Below, piece after piece: positions 37,193-49,616 of a stretch of 64,000 nt of DNA (its first letter is position 1; each line of letters starts with the position of its first letter). A model generated the notes under the pieces. The model was not told the origin of the DNA. It saw only the letters and a list, made by a program, of their open reading frames with translations, and did not search any database. The stretch is taken from positions 124,001 through 188,000 of the forward strand of contig NZ_JAUTWS010000008.1 of the NCBI RefSeq assembly GCF_030657435.1, in the 5' to 3' direction. Both the position numbers and the translations under genes were made by a program. This stretch comes from Paracraurococcus lichenis. GTDB lineage: Bacteria; Pseudomonadota; Alphaproteobacteria; Acetobacterales; Acetobacteraceae.

Positions 37193-37293
37193 TGCTGGCA
37201 CAGGCGCTCGACTGGATCGCGCAGCACCGGCCGGCGATGGTGGCGCTGGCCGTCGTGCTCGCCCTGACCCTGCTGGCGGGGCGGCGGCGCTGA
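37189..37293 (+). CDS. Tiny single-pass membrane protein after ccmB
   Basis: A 34-aa frame MMLAQALDWIAQHRPAMVAL followed by AVVLALTLLAGRRR: one membrane helix with an Arg-rich cytoplasmic end. Its ATG overlaps the ccmB stop (ATGA), supporting translation. Position suggests a CcmD-like helper, but it is shorter than CcmD and the expected ccmC is absent between ccmB and this gene. It lies below usual annotation size limits. Confidence 0.5.
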   Translation: MMLAQALDWIAQHRPAMVALAVVLALTLLAGRRR

Positions 37294-37324
37294 GGGCATC
37301 ATCCCGGCAAAACGGAGGACGCCC

Positions 37325-38182
37325 ATGCCCGAGCTCACCCCGCTGCACCCGCTCTTCGCCGCGCGGGTCACCGGTCTCGACCTGCGGCGCGGCGTGACGG
37401 CCGAGGAGGCCGCCTGGCTGCGGGCGGCGCTGGACCGGCACTCCGTGCTGGTCCTGCCGGGACAGGACATCACCGATGCGCAGCAGGTCGCCTTCTCCGA
37501 GGCCTTCGGCCCGCTGGAGGCGACCCGGCCCGGGGCGCGCGGCGCCGGCAGCCCGCTGATCGTGCTCAGCAACATCGACCGGGATGGCGGCATCGCCCCG
37601 CCCACCGACCGGCAGGTGCTGAACAACCTGGCGAACCGCGCCTGGCACCACGACAGCAGCTTCAAGCCGGTGCCGGCGCGCGCCTCCGCCCTCTCCGCGC
37701 GGGAGACCCCGTCGCGCGGCGGGGAGACGGAATTCGCCTCCATGCGCGCGGCCTGGGCGGCGCTGCCGGAGGCCATGCGGGCCCGGGTGCGCGGCCGCGT
37801 CGCGATCCACGACTTCGCCTGGTCGCGCGGCCGCATCGCGCCGGCGCTGGTGACGGAGGCGGAGCGGGCGCAGCACCCGCCGGTGCGCCAGGCCATGCTG
37901 CTGGAGGAGAATTCGCACGGCCCGGCGCTCTACCTCGGCGCGCATGCCCGCAGCGTGGAAGGCATGCCGGAGGCGGAGGGGCGGGCGCTGATCGAGTCGC
38001 TGATGGCGCACGCCACCCAGCCGGGCTTCGTGTACCGCCATGCCTGGACGCGGCACGACATCGTGGTCTGGGACAACCGCGCCGTACTGCACCGCGCGAC
38101 GCCCTTCGACAGCGAGGGCGAGCGGCGGCTGATGGTGCGGACGACGATCGCGGGCGCGGCGGCGACGCTGGCCGCGGCGTGA
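37325..38182 (+). CDS. TauD/TfdA-family Fe(II)/2-oxoglutarate dioxygenase
   Basis: A 285-aa oxygenase. Iron site: WHHDSSFKPVPARASALSAR (H-x-D) and the distal His in WDNRAVLHRATPFDSEGERR, with 2OG-binding Arg in RRLMVRTTI. HSVLVLPGQDITDAQQVAFS is the typical N-terminal element. The family oxidises taurine, alkyl sulfates, 2,4-D or other acids; substrate cannot be fixed here. Start ATG 37325. Confidence 0.92.
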   Translation: MPELTPLHPLFAARVTGLDLRRGVTAEEAAWLRAALDRHSVLVLPGQDITDAQQVAFSEAFGPLEATRPGARGAGSPLIVLSNIDRDGGIAPPTDRQVLNNLANRAWHHDSSFKPVPARASALSARETPSRGGETEFASMRAAWAALPEAMRARVRGRVAIHDFAWSRGRIAPALVTEAERAQHPPVRQAMLLEENSHGPALYLGAHARSVEGMPEAEGRALIESLMAHATQPGFVYRHAWTRHDIVVWDNRAVLHRATPFDSEGERRLMVRTTIAGAAATLAAA

Positions 38183-38224
38183 GCATGACGCGGCGGCGCG
38201 ACCTTCGCGCCGCCGCCGCCCGCG

Positions 38225-38617
38225 TTACGCCGGCTTGAACTGCGGATAGGGCGGCCCGTCATCCTTGGTGGGGCGCCAGGTGACGGCCACCTTGTCGCCG
38301 ATCGCCACCTTGTCGAAGTCGCACTCCACGATGTTGGTCATCATCGTGGGGCCTTCGTCCAGCGTGACATAGGCGACCGCGTAGACCTCCGGCGCGCGCT
38401 TCATGACGCTGACGCTGTAGATGGTCCCGCGGCCGGAGGCCTCGCGCCACTCCGTCTTCTCGCTCATGCAATGCGGGCAGACGGCGCGGGGGTACCAATG
38501 CGCCTTGCCGCAGGCGGTGCAGGCGCGGATGAGGAATTTCCCTTCCTTCGCCGCGGCCCAGAAGGGCTCGGTCTCCGGGTTGGTCAGCGGCGCGGGGATG
38601 GAGCGTTCCTTGGCCAT
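38225..38617 (-). CDS. DUF35 Zn-ribbon/OB-fold protein, thiolase partner
   Basis: A 130-aa protein with a rubredoxin-like zinc ribbon C33-x2-C36 and C47-x2-C50 (RACTACGKAHWYPRAVCPHC) followed by an OB fold (GRGTIYSVSVMKRAPEVYAV, DKVAIGDKVAVTWRPT). DUF35 proteins bind acyl-CoA and partner thiolase-like enzymes. It starts 5 bp after the thiolase stop. Confidence 0.93.
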   Translation of the reverse strand: MAKERSIPAPLTNPETEPFWAAAKEGKFLIRACTACGKAHWYPRAVCPHCMSEKTEWREASGRGTIYSVSVMKRAPEVYAVAYVTLDEGPTMMTNIVECDFDKVAIGDKVAVTWRPTKDDGPPYPQFKPA

Positions 38618-38622
38618 GGGTC

Positions 38623-39789
38623 TCACTCCCTCTCCATGATCAGCGTCGCGGCGCCGTGCCGGCTGCCGAGCAGCCCGCCCGTGCCATGCGCCAGGGCGAT
38701 GTCGCAGTTCTTCACCTGCACGGCCGGATGCGCCTCCCCGCGGAGCTGCCGCACCGCCTCGATCACCTTGGTGATGCCGCCGCGATTGGCCGGGTGGTTG
38801 TTGCAGAGCCCGCCGCCATCGGTGTTGAAGGGCAGCTTGCCGGTGCCGCTGATCAGGTTGCCGTCGGCGACGAACTTGCCGCCCTGGCCCTTCTCGCAGA
38901 AGCCCAGGTCCTCGAGCTGCATCAGCACCGTGATGGTGAAGCTGTCGTAGATCGAGGCGTATTTGATGTCCTTCGGCGTCACGCCGGCCTCGGCGAAGGC
39001 GGCGGGGCCGCTGCGGACGGCGGCGGAATAGGTCAGGTCCACCTCCCCGCCCATCTGGCCCTTCATGCTCTCCCCGGCGCCGAGCACTTTCACACGTGGC
39101 CGCTTCAGCGATGCCGCGATCTCGGGGGCGACCACCACCAGCGCGCCGCCGCCGTCCGAGACGACGCAGCAGTCGAGCCGGTGCAGCGGCGTGGCGATCA
39201 GCGGGCTGTCGACCACCTGCTCCACCGTCACCACGTCCCGCAGCATGGCGTGCGGGTTGTGCTGCGCGTGGTGGCTGGCCGCGACCTTGATCCAGGCGAG
39301 CTGCTCGGAGGTGGTGCCGTACTGGTACATGTGCCGCGCCGCGCACATGGCATAGGCATTCACCGTGGCGATGCCGGTCGGGAATTCCCATTGCGTGTCC
39401 GGCGCATCCGCGCCGCGCACCCGCGGCACGGCGCCGGAATGCCCCTCGCTCCGCGGCCGGCCGGCGAGCGTGATCAGCGCCACCTTGCACTTGCCGGCCG
39501 CGATCGCCTCCGCCGCATGGGAGACATGGGCGATGTAAGAGCAGCCGCCGACATCGGTGCTGTCGAGGTGGCGCAGCGTCAGGTTCATGTAATCGGCCAT
39601 GGCGAGCGGCCCGAGGCCCGGCGCATCGCCCGCGCAGAAATAGCCGTCCACGTCGTCCTTGGAGAGGCCGGCATCCCGCAGCGCGCCGAGCGCGCTCTCG
39701 GCATGCAGTTGCGCGACCGACTTGTCCTTGGCGAGCCTGGTCGGGTGCTCATAGGCACCCATGATATAGGCCTTGCCCTTGATACTCAT
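38623..39789 (-). CDS. Thiolase-family protein (SCP-x/acetyl-CoA acetyltransferase-like)
   Basis: A 388-aa thiolase-fold protein: ADYMNLTLRHLDSTDVGGCS with a Cys at the nucleophile region, AGKCKVALITLAGRP, then NTDGGGLCNNHPANRGGITK (His/Cys of the second half) and AHGTGGLLGSRHGAATLIME. The GG-x-C-x-NHPA pattern is that of the DUF35-associated thiolases acting on sterols, aromatic or branched acyl-CoA. Condensing or cleaving role unknown. Start ATG 39789 (MSIKGKAYIMG). Confidence 0.9.
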   Translation of the reverse strand: MSIKGKAYIMGAYEHPTRLAKDKSVAQLHAESALGALRDAGLSKDDVDGYFCAGDAPGLGPLAMADYMNLTLRHLDSTDVGGCSYIAHVSHAAEAIAAGKCKVALITLAGRPRSEGHSGAVPRVRGADAPDTQWEFPTGIATVNAYAMCAARHMYQYGTTSEQLAWIKVAASHHAQHNPHAMLRDVVTVEQVVDSPLIATPLHRLDCCVVSDGGGALVVVAPEIAASLKRPRVKVLGAGESMKGQMGGEVDLTYSAAVRSGPAAFAEAGVTPKDIKYASIYDSFTITVLMQLEDLGFCEKGQGGKFVADGNLISGTGKLPFNTDGGGLCNNHPANRGGITKVIEAVRQLRGEAHPAVQVKNCDIALAHGTGGLLGSRHGAATLIMERE

Positions 39790-39854
39790 GCGCTCCCCCG
39801 GAGGTTGCATCCTCGGACGGGGGCAATGTCAGCACGGATCGGCGCAGTGGGGTA

Positions 39855-39878
39855 GCGGGGGGCCGGCAGGCCCCCCGC
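39855..39878 (-). terminator. Terminator of the glp operon
   Basis: GCGGGGGGCC (39855-39864) and GGCCCCCCGC (39869-39878) pair perfectly around GGCA, 21 bp after the glpV stop and before the thiolase promoter region. Confidence 0.75.
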
Positions 39879-39898
39879 CCCATTCTCAGGTCCGCGTC

Positions 39899-41677
<1,779 letters not shown>

Positions 41678-41720
41678 TTCCTCCTCGTGGTCGCTGCGCC
41701 CGTGCCCCGGGCGCGGGTGG

Positions 41721-42002
41721 TCAGGCCCAGCGGAACAGGGCTGCGCCGAAGATCACGGAGACGATGCTGGCGCCCCAGAGCGGGGCCTCGCCCGCCAGCG
41801 CCAGCCAGGCCAGATGGATGAAGGCGCCGCCGAGCAGCGTCAGGAACAGCCGGTCGCCGCGCGTGGTCGGCAGGCCGAGGATGCCGATGCGGTCCGCCTC
41901 CGGCCGCAGCACGGCGAGCAGCGTCATGACCGCGAGCGTGGCGAAGAGGGCGCCGAAGAACAGCGCCGTCTCCCAGGTCCAGGCCATCCAGGAGAGATCC
42001 AT
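41721..42002 (-). CDS. glpU: Small membrane protein GlpU (DUF2160)
   Basis: A 93-aa protein with two or three membrane helices (WTWETALFFGALFATLAVMT, FLTLLGGAFIHLAWLALAGE, SIVSVIFGAALFRW) and RPEADRIGILGLPTTRGDRL between them, the DUF2160 signature. In Rhizobium glp operons it sits between glpQ and glpV, as here; its role in transport is unclear. 2-bp gap after glpQ. Confidence 0.92.
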   Translation of the reverse strand: MDLSWMAWTWETALFFGALFATLAVMTLLAVLRPEADRIGILGLPTTRGDRLFLTLLGGAFIHLAWLALAGEAPLWGASIVSVIFGAALFRWA

Positions 42003-42004
42003 GG

Positions 42005-42867
<863 letters not shown>

Positions 42868-42871
<4 letters not shown>

Positions 42872-43755
42872 CGCGCCGCCTCGCTCTGGCCGCGGGTGGT
42901 GGTGGCGTAGAAGACCCAGCACACCGTCAGGATGATCAGGTTGTAGACGATCGACATGGCCGCCGCCTTGCCCAGGTCGAACTGGCCGAGCGCGATCTTC
43001 ACCAGGTCGATGGAGAGGAAGGTGGTGGCATTGCCGGGGCCGCCGCCGGTGACCACGAAGGGCTCCGTATAGATCATGAAGCTGTCCATGAAGCGGAGCA
43101 GGATGGCGATGGTCAGCACGCGCTGCAGCTTCGGCAACTGGATCGCCCGGAACACCGCCCAGGCGCCGGCGCCGTCCACCTTCGCCGCCTGGTAGTAGGC
43201 ATCCGGGATGGCGCGCAGCCCGGCATAGCAGAGCAGGACGACCAGCGAGGTCCAGTGCCAGACATCCATCGCCACCACGGTGATCCAGGCGTCCAGCGGA
43301 TTCTGCGCGTAGCTGTAGTCGATCCCGAGGCCGTTCACCGCCGCGCCCAGCAGGCCGATGTCGCGCCGCGCGAAGACCTGCCAGATCGTCCCCACCACGT
43401 TCCAGGGGATCAGCAACGGCAGGGCGAGGACGACGAGCGAGGCGGCGACTCCCCAGCCCCGGCGCGGCAGGGTGAGCGCGACGGCGATGCCGAGCGGGAT
43501 CTCGATCAGCAGGCACAGCCCGCTGAACAGCAGCGTGCGCCAGAGCGCGTCGAAGAAGCGGCCGCCGAGGTCGGTCGCGGGGTCCAGCAGCTCCTTGAAC
43601 CAGGCGGTGCCGTTCCAGAAGAACTGGTTGTTCCCGAAGCTGTCCTGCACCGAGTAGTTCACCACCGTCATGACGGGAATGAGGGCGGAGAAGGCGACCA
43701 GCGCCACCACCGGCAGCACCAGGAACCAGGCGCGGTCGTCGCGCGGCTTGGCCAT
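42868..43755 (-). CDS. glpP: Glycerol ABC transporter permease GlpP
   Basis: A 295-aa permease of the MalF type: first helix FLVLPVVALVAFSALIPVMT, EAA-like loop YYQAAKVDGAGAWAVFRAIQ, and terminal segment NLIILTVCWVFYATTTRGQ. Starts 3 bp after glpT and overlaps glpQ by 4 bases. Confidence 0.94.
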
Positions 43756-43758
43756 CGA

Positions 43759-44816
<1,058 letters not shown>

Positions 44817-44817
<1 letters not shown>

Positions 44818-45896
44818 CAGGCGGCCTCCGCCAGGGCGGCGACGGCGGCGAGCCTGCCATCCGCGCCGAAGACCAGGCAGCGCTGCGGGTCGAGCCAGAC
44901 GGTCGCCGCCTCATGCGGCTCCGGCCGCCGCACACCGGGCGCCAGCACGACCCAGTTCAGGCCGCCGACATCGAGGTGGACGTAGCTCTCCGACCCCGTC
45001 ACCTCGGACACCCGCACCTCGGCCGGCAATGCAACGGCGCCCGGCAGCGGCTCCAGCGACAATTGGTGGGCGCGGATGCCGATGGTGCAGGGCCCTTCGG
45101 CCAGGCCGCCGACGGGCAGCGGCAGCACGGCGCCGGTCGAGAGCACCAGCCGCCCGCCCTCCAGCCGCGCCGGCGCCTCGTTCAGCGGCGGGTCGGAGAA
45201 GACCCGCGCGGTGGCGAGGTCGGCGGGGCGGCGGAAGACCTCCCCGGCCATGCCGAATTGCGTCACCCGTCCCTCCGACAGCGTGGCGACACGGCCGCCG
45301 AGCAGCAGCGCTTCGGCCGGCTCGGTCGTCGCATAGACGAAGACGCTGCCGCTCTCGGCGAAGAGCTTTGGCAGTTCCTCCCGCAATTCCTCGCGCAGCT
45401 TGTAGTCGAGATTGGCCAGCGGCTCGTCCATCAGCACCAGGGCGGCGCGCTTGACCAGGGCGCGGGCGATCGCCGTGCGCTGCTGCTGCCCGCCGGAGAG
45501 TTCGAGCGGCCTGCGCTGCAGATAGGGCGTCAGGCGCAGCAGGGTCGCGGCATCCTGCACCCGCTGCGCGATCTCCGCCTTCGGCAGCCGCGCCACGCGC
45601 AGCGGCGCCGCGATATTCTCGAAGACGGTGAAGGAGGGGTAGTTGATGAACTGCTGGTAGACCATGGCGACGCTGCGCTTGCGCACCGCGAGGCCGGTCA
45701 CGTCCCGCCCTTCGGCAACCAGGCGTCCCTCGCTCGGCCGGTCGAGGCCGGCGAGCAGCCGCAGCAGCGTGGTCTTGCCCGCGCCGGTCGGGCCGAGCAG
45801 CACGTTGGGCAGTCCGGGCTCCAGCGCCATCGTCACGGGGTGCAGCACCGGCTGCCCGCCGGCGGAAAGGCCGATGCCCTCGAGCGCGACGGTCAT
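44817..45896 (-). CDS. glpS: Glycerol ABC transporter ATP-binding protein GlpS
   Basis: A 359-aa CUT1-type ATPase: Walker A GPTGAGKTT (35-43), intact signature LSGGQQQR (133-140), Walker B LVLMDEPLANLDYKLREEL. The switch His of the H loop is replaced: VYATTEPAEALLLGG has Thr191 where MalK and GlpT have His. The C-terminal regulatory domain is present. Its ATG overlaps the glpD stop by 4 bases. Confidence 0.94.
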
Positions 45897-47419
45897 TCCG
45901 CCGCCCTCCGCGCCGGCGCCGCCATATAAGCCGCGAGCGCCGCCTGCCCCTCCGCGCCGATGCGCAGGCCGAGCTTGCTGCGGCGCCAGAGGATATCGGC
46001 CGGCGCGCGGGCCCATTCCTCGCGCATCTGCCAGTCCACCTCGCGCGCCGTCAGTCCGGCGCCGAAATCGCGGCCGAGATCGTCCCGGGTGCGCGCATCG
46101 CCCAGCATCGCGCGGGCGCGGGTGCCGTATTGCCGCACCAGCCGCCGGGCCTGCGCCGGGTCGAGGAAGGGGTAGCGCGCGCGCAGATCCGCCGCGAGCG
46201 CCGGCGCCCCGTCCCAGGGGAAGTCGCCGCCCGGCAGCGCGGCGCGCGCCGTCCAGGCTGCGCCCAGCCCCGGGAAATGCGGCGCGAGCTTCGCCATCGC
46301 GGCCTCGGCCAGCCGCCGATAGGTCGTGATCTTGCCGCCGAAGACCGAGAGCAACGGCGCCTCCCCGTTCGTTGCGTCCAAGGTCAGGACGTAGTCCCGC
46401 GTCGCTTCCTGGGCGCGGCTGGCGCCATCATCGTACAGGGGGCGCACGCCCGCATAGCTCCAGACGACATCGGCGCGCGTGACGGGCCTGCGGAAATAGT
46501 CGCTGATGGCGCGGCAGAGGTAGTCGGTCTCGGCTTCGGAGATGGCGGCCGAGGCCGGGTCGCCCTGGAATTCCTCGTCCGTGGTGCCGATGAGGGTGAA
46601 GTCCTCCTCATAGGGGATCGCGAAGCAGATCCGCCCATCGGCATTCTGGAAGATGTAGCAGCGGTCATGGCCGTAGAGCCGGCGGGTGACGATGTGGCTG
46701 CCCTTGACCAGCCGCACCCTGGCCGGCGTGTTCTGGCCGGCGACGCCGCCCAGCACCTCGGCCGCCCAGGGGCCGGCGGCATTGACCAGGGCGCGCGCCG
46801 CGACCTCGGTCACCGCGCCCGTCTCCTCGTCCCGCAGCGTGGCGTGCCACAGCCCATCGGCGCGCCGGGCGGAGATGCAGCGGGTGCGCACCAGCACCGT
46901 CGCGCCGCGGTCGGCCGCGTCGCGCGCGTTCAGCACGACCAGGCGCGCATCCTCGACCCAGCAGTCCGAATATTCGAAGCCGCGGCGGTAGTCCGGCTTC
47001 AGCGGCTCCCCCGCCGCGTCGCGCGTCAGGTCCAGCGCCCGCGTCGGCGGCAGGATGCGGCGGCCGCCGAGATGGTCGTAGAGGAAGAGGCCGAGGCGCA
47101 GCAGCGGCCAGGGGCGCAGCCCGGCATGGTGCGGCAGCACGAAGCGCAGCGGCCAGACGATGTGCGGCGCCGCGCGCAGCAGCACCTCGCGCTCGATCAG
47201 CGCCTCCCGCACCAGGCGGAACTCATAGTGCTCGAGGTAGCGCAGGCCGCCATGGATCAGCTTGGTGGAGGCGGAGGAGGTGGCGCCGGCGAGGTCGCCC
47301 TTCTCCACCAGCGTCACGGAAAGCCCCCGGCCGGCCGCGTCGCGCGCGATGCCGCAGCCGTTCACCCCGCCGCCGATGACGAGGAGATCCTGGACCCCAT
47401 TGCTGTGCGTTGCCGACAC
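45893..47419 (-). CDS. glpD: Glycerol-3-phosphate dehydrogenase
   Basis: A 508-aa FAD enzyme oxidising glycerol-3-phosphate to dihydroxyacetone phosphate with quinone. FAD motif LLVIGGGVNGCGIARDAAGR, STKLIHGGLRYLEHYEFRLV and SVFGGKITTYRRLAEAAMAK are family hallmarks. Start chosen at GTG 47419 because GGGGAAGG lies 5-6 bp upstream; a TTG at 47461 would add 14 residues without such a site. First structural gene after glpR and an operator-like palindrome. Confidence 0.94.
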   Translation of the reverse strand: MSATHSNGVQDLLVIGGGVNGCGIARDAAGRGLSVTLVEKGDLAGATSSASTKLIHGGLRYLEHYEFRLVREALIEREVLLRAAPHIVWPLRFVLPHHAGLRPWPLLRLGLFLYDHLGGRRILPPTRALDLTRDAAGEPLKPDYRRGFEYSDCWVEDARLVVLNARDAADRGATVLVRTRCISARRADGLWHATLRDEETGAVTEVAARALVNAAGPWAAEVLGGVAGQNTPARVRLVKGSHIVTRRLYGHDRCYIFQNADGRICFAIPYEEDFTLIGTTDEEFQGDPASAAISEAETDYLCRAISDYFRRPVTRADVVWSYAGVRPLYDDGASRAQEATRDYVLTLDATNGEAPLLSVFGGKITTYRRLAEAAMAKLAPHFPGLGAAWTARAALPGGDFPWDGAPALAADLRARYPFLDPAQARRLVRQYGTRARAMLGDARTRDDLGRDFGAGLTAREVDWQMREEWARAPADILWRRSKLGLRIGAEGQAALAAYMAAPARRAAE

Positions 47420-47474
47420 CTGGCCTTCCCCGGACGCGTCGGGGAGTCTTGCCGAAGTCAAAACGCAAGGGCAA

Positions 47475-47487
47475 GCGAAAATTTCGC
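47475..47487 (-). promoter_or_regulatory. Operator-like palindrome upstream of glpD
   Basis: GCGAAAATTTCGC: arms GCGAAA and TTTCGC around a central A, flanked by GGGC and GCCC, in the 82-bp gap between glpR and glpD. AT-rich and symmetric, as expected for a DeoR-type GlpR operator. Confidence 0.6.
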
Positions 47488-47501
47488 GCCCTAACCGCGC
47501 G

Positions 47502-48332
47502 TCATCCGGTTTCGGTTTCCAGGGCGTCGCTTTCGTATGGCTCGCCGGGGTCCCCCGGCCCGGCCAGGTCCAGCCGGGTCCCGCCGAGCCGGCAGGCCTC
47601 CGCGAAGCGCTCGGGCGGGGGCCGGTCCATCACCACGGCATGCAGTTGCGAGACATGACCGATCCGCACCGGGGCGGAGCGCTCGAACTTCCCGGCATCG
47701 GCGACCAGGATGCCATGGCGCGCATTGGCCAGGATGGCGCGCGCCACCCGCACCTCCCGGTAGTCGAAGTCGAGCAGGCTGCCATCCTCGTCGAGCGCCG
47801 AGGCGCCGATGACGGCGAAATCCAGCTTGAACTGGGAGACGAGGTCGACCGTCGCCTCGCCGACGATGCCGCCATCGGCGCGCCGCACCGGCCCGCCGGC
47901 CACCACCACCTCCACCCCCGGGCTCGGCAGCAGGATGGAGACGACATGGATGTTGTTGGTCACCACCAGCAGGTTGCGGTGGTTCGCCAGCGCCCGCGCC
48001 ACCTCCTCGGTCGTCGTGCCGATATTGATGAAGAGCGACGAGCCGTCCGGGATCAGCGCGGCGCAGCGCCCGGCGATCCGCCGCTTCTCCTCATGCGCGA
48101 GTGCCCGGCGCGCGGCATAGGCCAAGTTCTCGATGCCCGAGGCCAGCATCGCCCCGCCATGCTGCCGCGCCAGCAGCCGTCGGTCGCAGAGCGTGTTCAG
48201 GTCCTTGCGGATGGTCTGCGGGCTGACGGCGAAGCGGGCGGCGAGGTCCTCCACCCCGACCCGGCCGTCCCGACGCGCCAGGGCCAGGATGGCCTGCTGC
48301 CGGTCCGACAGCGCCTCGAGGGGAAGGCTCAT
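47502..48332 (-). CDS. glpR: DeoR-family repressor GlpR
   Basis: A 276-aa regulator: N-terminal winged HTH SDRQQAILALARRDGRVGVE, LAARFAVSPQTIRKDLNTLC, and the sugar-phosphate sensor domain SLFINIGTTTEEVARALANH, VVTNNIHVVSILLPSPGVEV, GIVGEATVDLVSQFKLDFAV. GlpR controls glycerol operons in response to glycerol-3-phosphate. Located directly upstream of glpD; 17 bp after the serine hydrolase gene. Start ATG 48332. Confidence 0.93.
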   Translation of the reverse strand: MSLPLEALSDRQQAILALARRDGRVGVEDLAARFAVSPQTIRKDLNTLCDRRLLARQHGGAMLASGIENLAYAARRALAHEEKRRIAGRCAALIPDGSSLFINIGTTTEEVARALANHRNLLVVTNNIHVVSILLPSPGVEVVVAGGPVRRADGGIVGEATVDLVSQFKLDFAVIGASALDEDGSLLDFDYREVRVARAILANARHGILVADAGKFERSAPVRIGHVSQLHAVVMDRPPPERFAEACRLGGTRLDLAGPGDPGEPYESDALETETG

Positions 48333-48349
48333 CGCCGCACCGCACGCTC

Positions 48350-49480
48350 TCAGGCAGGGAGGATGGCAGCGTGCGCCAGGTTGCTCAGCACGTCCATCCG
48401 CTGGTTGTGGAAGAGCTCCGTCTGCCTTGCGTTCGAGAAGAAGGCGAAGCTCACGCCGCTGGCCGGGTCCGCCCAGCAATAGGAGCTGCCGACGCCGCCA
48501 TGGCCGAAGGTCCGCGGATGCCCGATGCTGCCGAGGCCGCGCGCCACCGGATGCTCGCCGCGCGAATGCGGGCCGATGCCGCGGCACATGGGCAGGCCCA
48601 TGTATTCGTCGATGCGGTCGCCGGTGAAGTTGCGGGTGACGAACTCGATCATGCGGGGCGAGAGGACGCGCACGCCGCCCAGCACGCCGCCCTGGGCCAG
48701 CATCTGGTAGAAGGCCGCCATGCCGCGCGCCGTGCCATAGCCGCCGCCGCCCGGGATGCCGGCGGCATGGTGCGCCGCGGTATTCTCCGCCGCGCGCGGC
48801 GGGAAGGCGCCGTCCACCGGCGGGTCGTGGATATCGGCGGCGCGGGCAAGCTGCGCCTCCGGCAGGCCGACGAAGACCTCATCCTGCAGGCCGAGCGGTT
48901 CCAGCACCCGGGCCTTGATGAACGCCCGGAAATCCTGGCCGGTGATGGCCTCGATCAGCACCGCGGCCGTCCAGTGCGCCGCGGCCGGGTGGTACTGGAC
49001 CTTGCTGCCCGGCGTCCATTCCAGCGTGAAGTCCGACACCGTCTTCCGCAGCAGCGCATGGTCCGCCCAGCAGGCCTCCGGCACCTGCGCCGAGGGGAAG
49101 CCGCCCTGGTGCGTCAGCAATTGCAGCACGGTGATGCCGCCCTTGCCGTTGGCGGCGAATTCCGGGACGTGCTGCGCGATGGGATCGGAGAAGCGGAGCA
49201 GCCCGTCCTCCACCAGCATCCAGACCGCGGCGGCGGTCACCACCTTGGTGTTGGAGTACATCAGGAAGAGCGTCCGGGCATCCGTCGCGACGTCCGGCGA
49301 GACACGCGCCCGGCCGAAGCTGCGGAACAGGGCCAGCTTGCCGTGCCGCGCGACGGCGACCTGCGCGCCGGGATGTTGCCCCTCGGCGATGTGCCGCTCG
49401 ATGGTGGCGCAGAGCCGCTCCAGCGGCCGCGGGTCGAGGCCGAGGGACTCCGGATTGGATTCGGGCAGCGGGACGCTCAT
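48350..49480 (-). CDS. Serine hydrolase of the beta-lactamase class C/esterase EstB family
   Basis: A 376-aa protein: the S-x-x-K nucleophile is in FLMYSNTKVVTAAAVWMLVE, the Tyr in SKVQYHPAAAHWTAAVLIEA, and HGGVGSSYCWADPASGVSFA is the third motif. HQGGFPSAQVPEACW and GTARGMAAFYQMLAQGG are typical of esterase/lactamase-like enzymes. No signal peptide, so probably a cytoplasmic esterase or amidase. The frame is open upstream through the tandem repeat; ATG 49480 is the likely start. Confidence 0.9.
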   Translation of the reverse strand: MSVPLPESNPESLGLDPRPLERLCATIERHIAEGQHPGAQVAVARHGKLALFRSFGRARVSPDVATDARTLFLMYSNTKVVTAAAVWMLVEDGLLRFSDPIAQHVPEFAANGKGGITVLQLLTHQGGFPSAQVPEACWADHALLRKTVSDFTLEWTPGSKVQYHPAAAHWTAAVLIEAITGQDFRAFIKARVLEPLGLQDEVFVGLPEAQLARAADIHDPPVDGAFPPRAAENTAAHHAAGIPGGGGYGTARGMAAFYQMLAQGGVLGGVRVLSPRMIEFVTRNFTGDRIDEYMGLPMCRGIGPHSRGEHPVARGLGSIGHPRTFGHGGVGSSYCWADPASGVSFAFFSNARQTELFHNQRMDVLSNLAHAAILPA

Positions 49481-49495
49481 CGGGTCATTCTCCAT

Positions 49496-49615
49496 TTGGC
49501 CGGCCGATTCAGACCTTCGCGGCATGCGCCGCTGCGGGCATCGGACGGCGGTTGTTTGGCCGGCCGATTCAGACCTCCGCGGCATGCACCGCTGCGGTCA
49601 TCGGACGGCGGTTGT
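49496..49615. repeat. Two tandem 60-bp intergenic repeats
   Basis: Units 49496-49555 and 49556-49615 are exactly 60 bp each and differ at only three bases. Each contains GGCCGGCCGATTCAGACCT and CATCGGACGGCGGTTGT. They fill the gap between the LLM flavoenzyme stop (49617) and the serine hydrolase start (49480). A related sequence occurs at about 59629-59672. Confidence 0.9.
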
Positions 49616-49616
49616 C

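Noticed and set aside
49480..49585. N-terminal extension of the serine hydrolase translated from the 60-bp repeats
   Set aside because: It would encode a duplicated MPRRSESAGQ unit with no family counterpart; ATG 49480 fits better.
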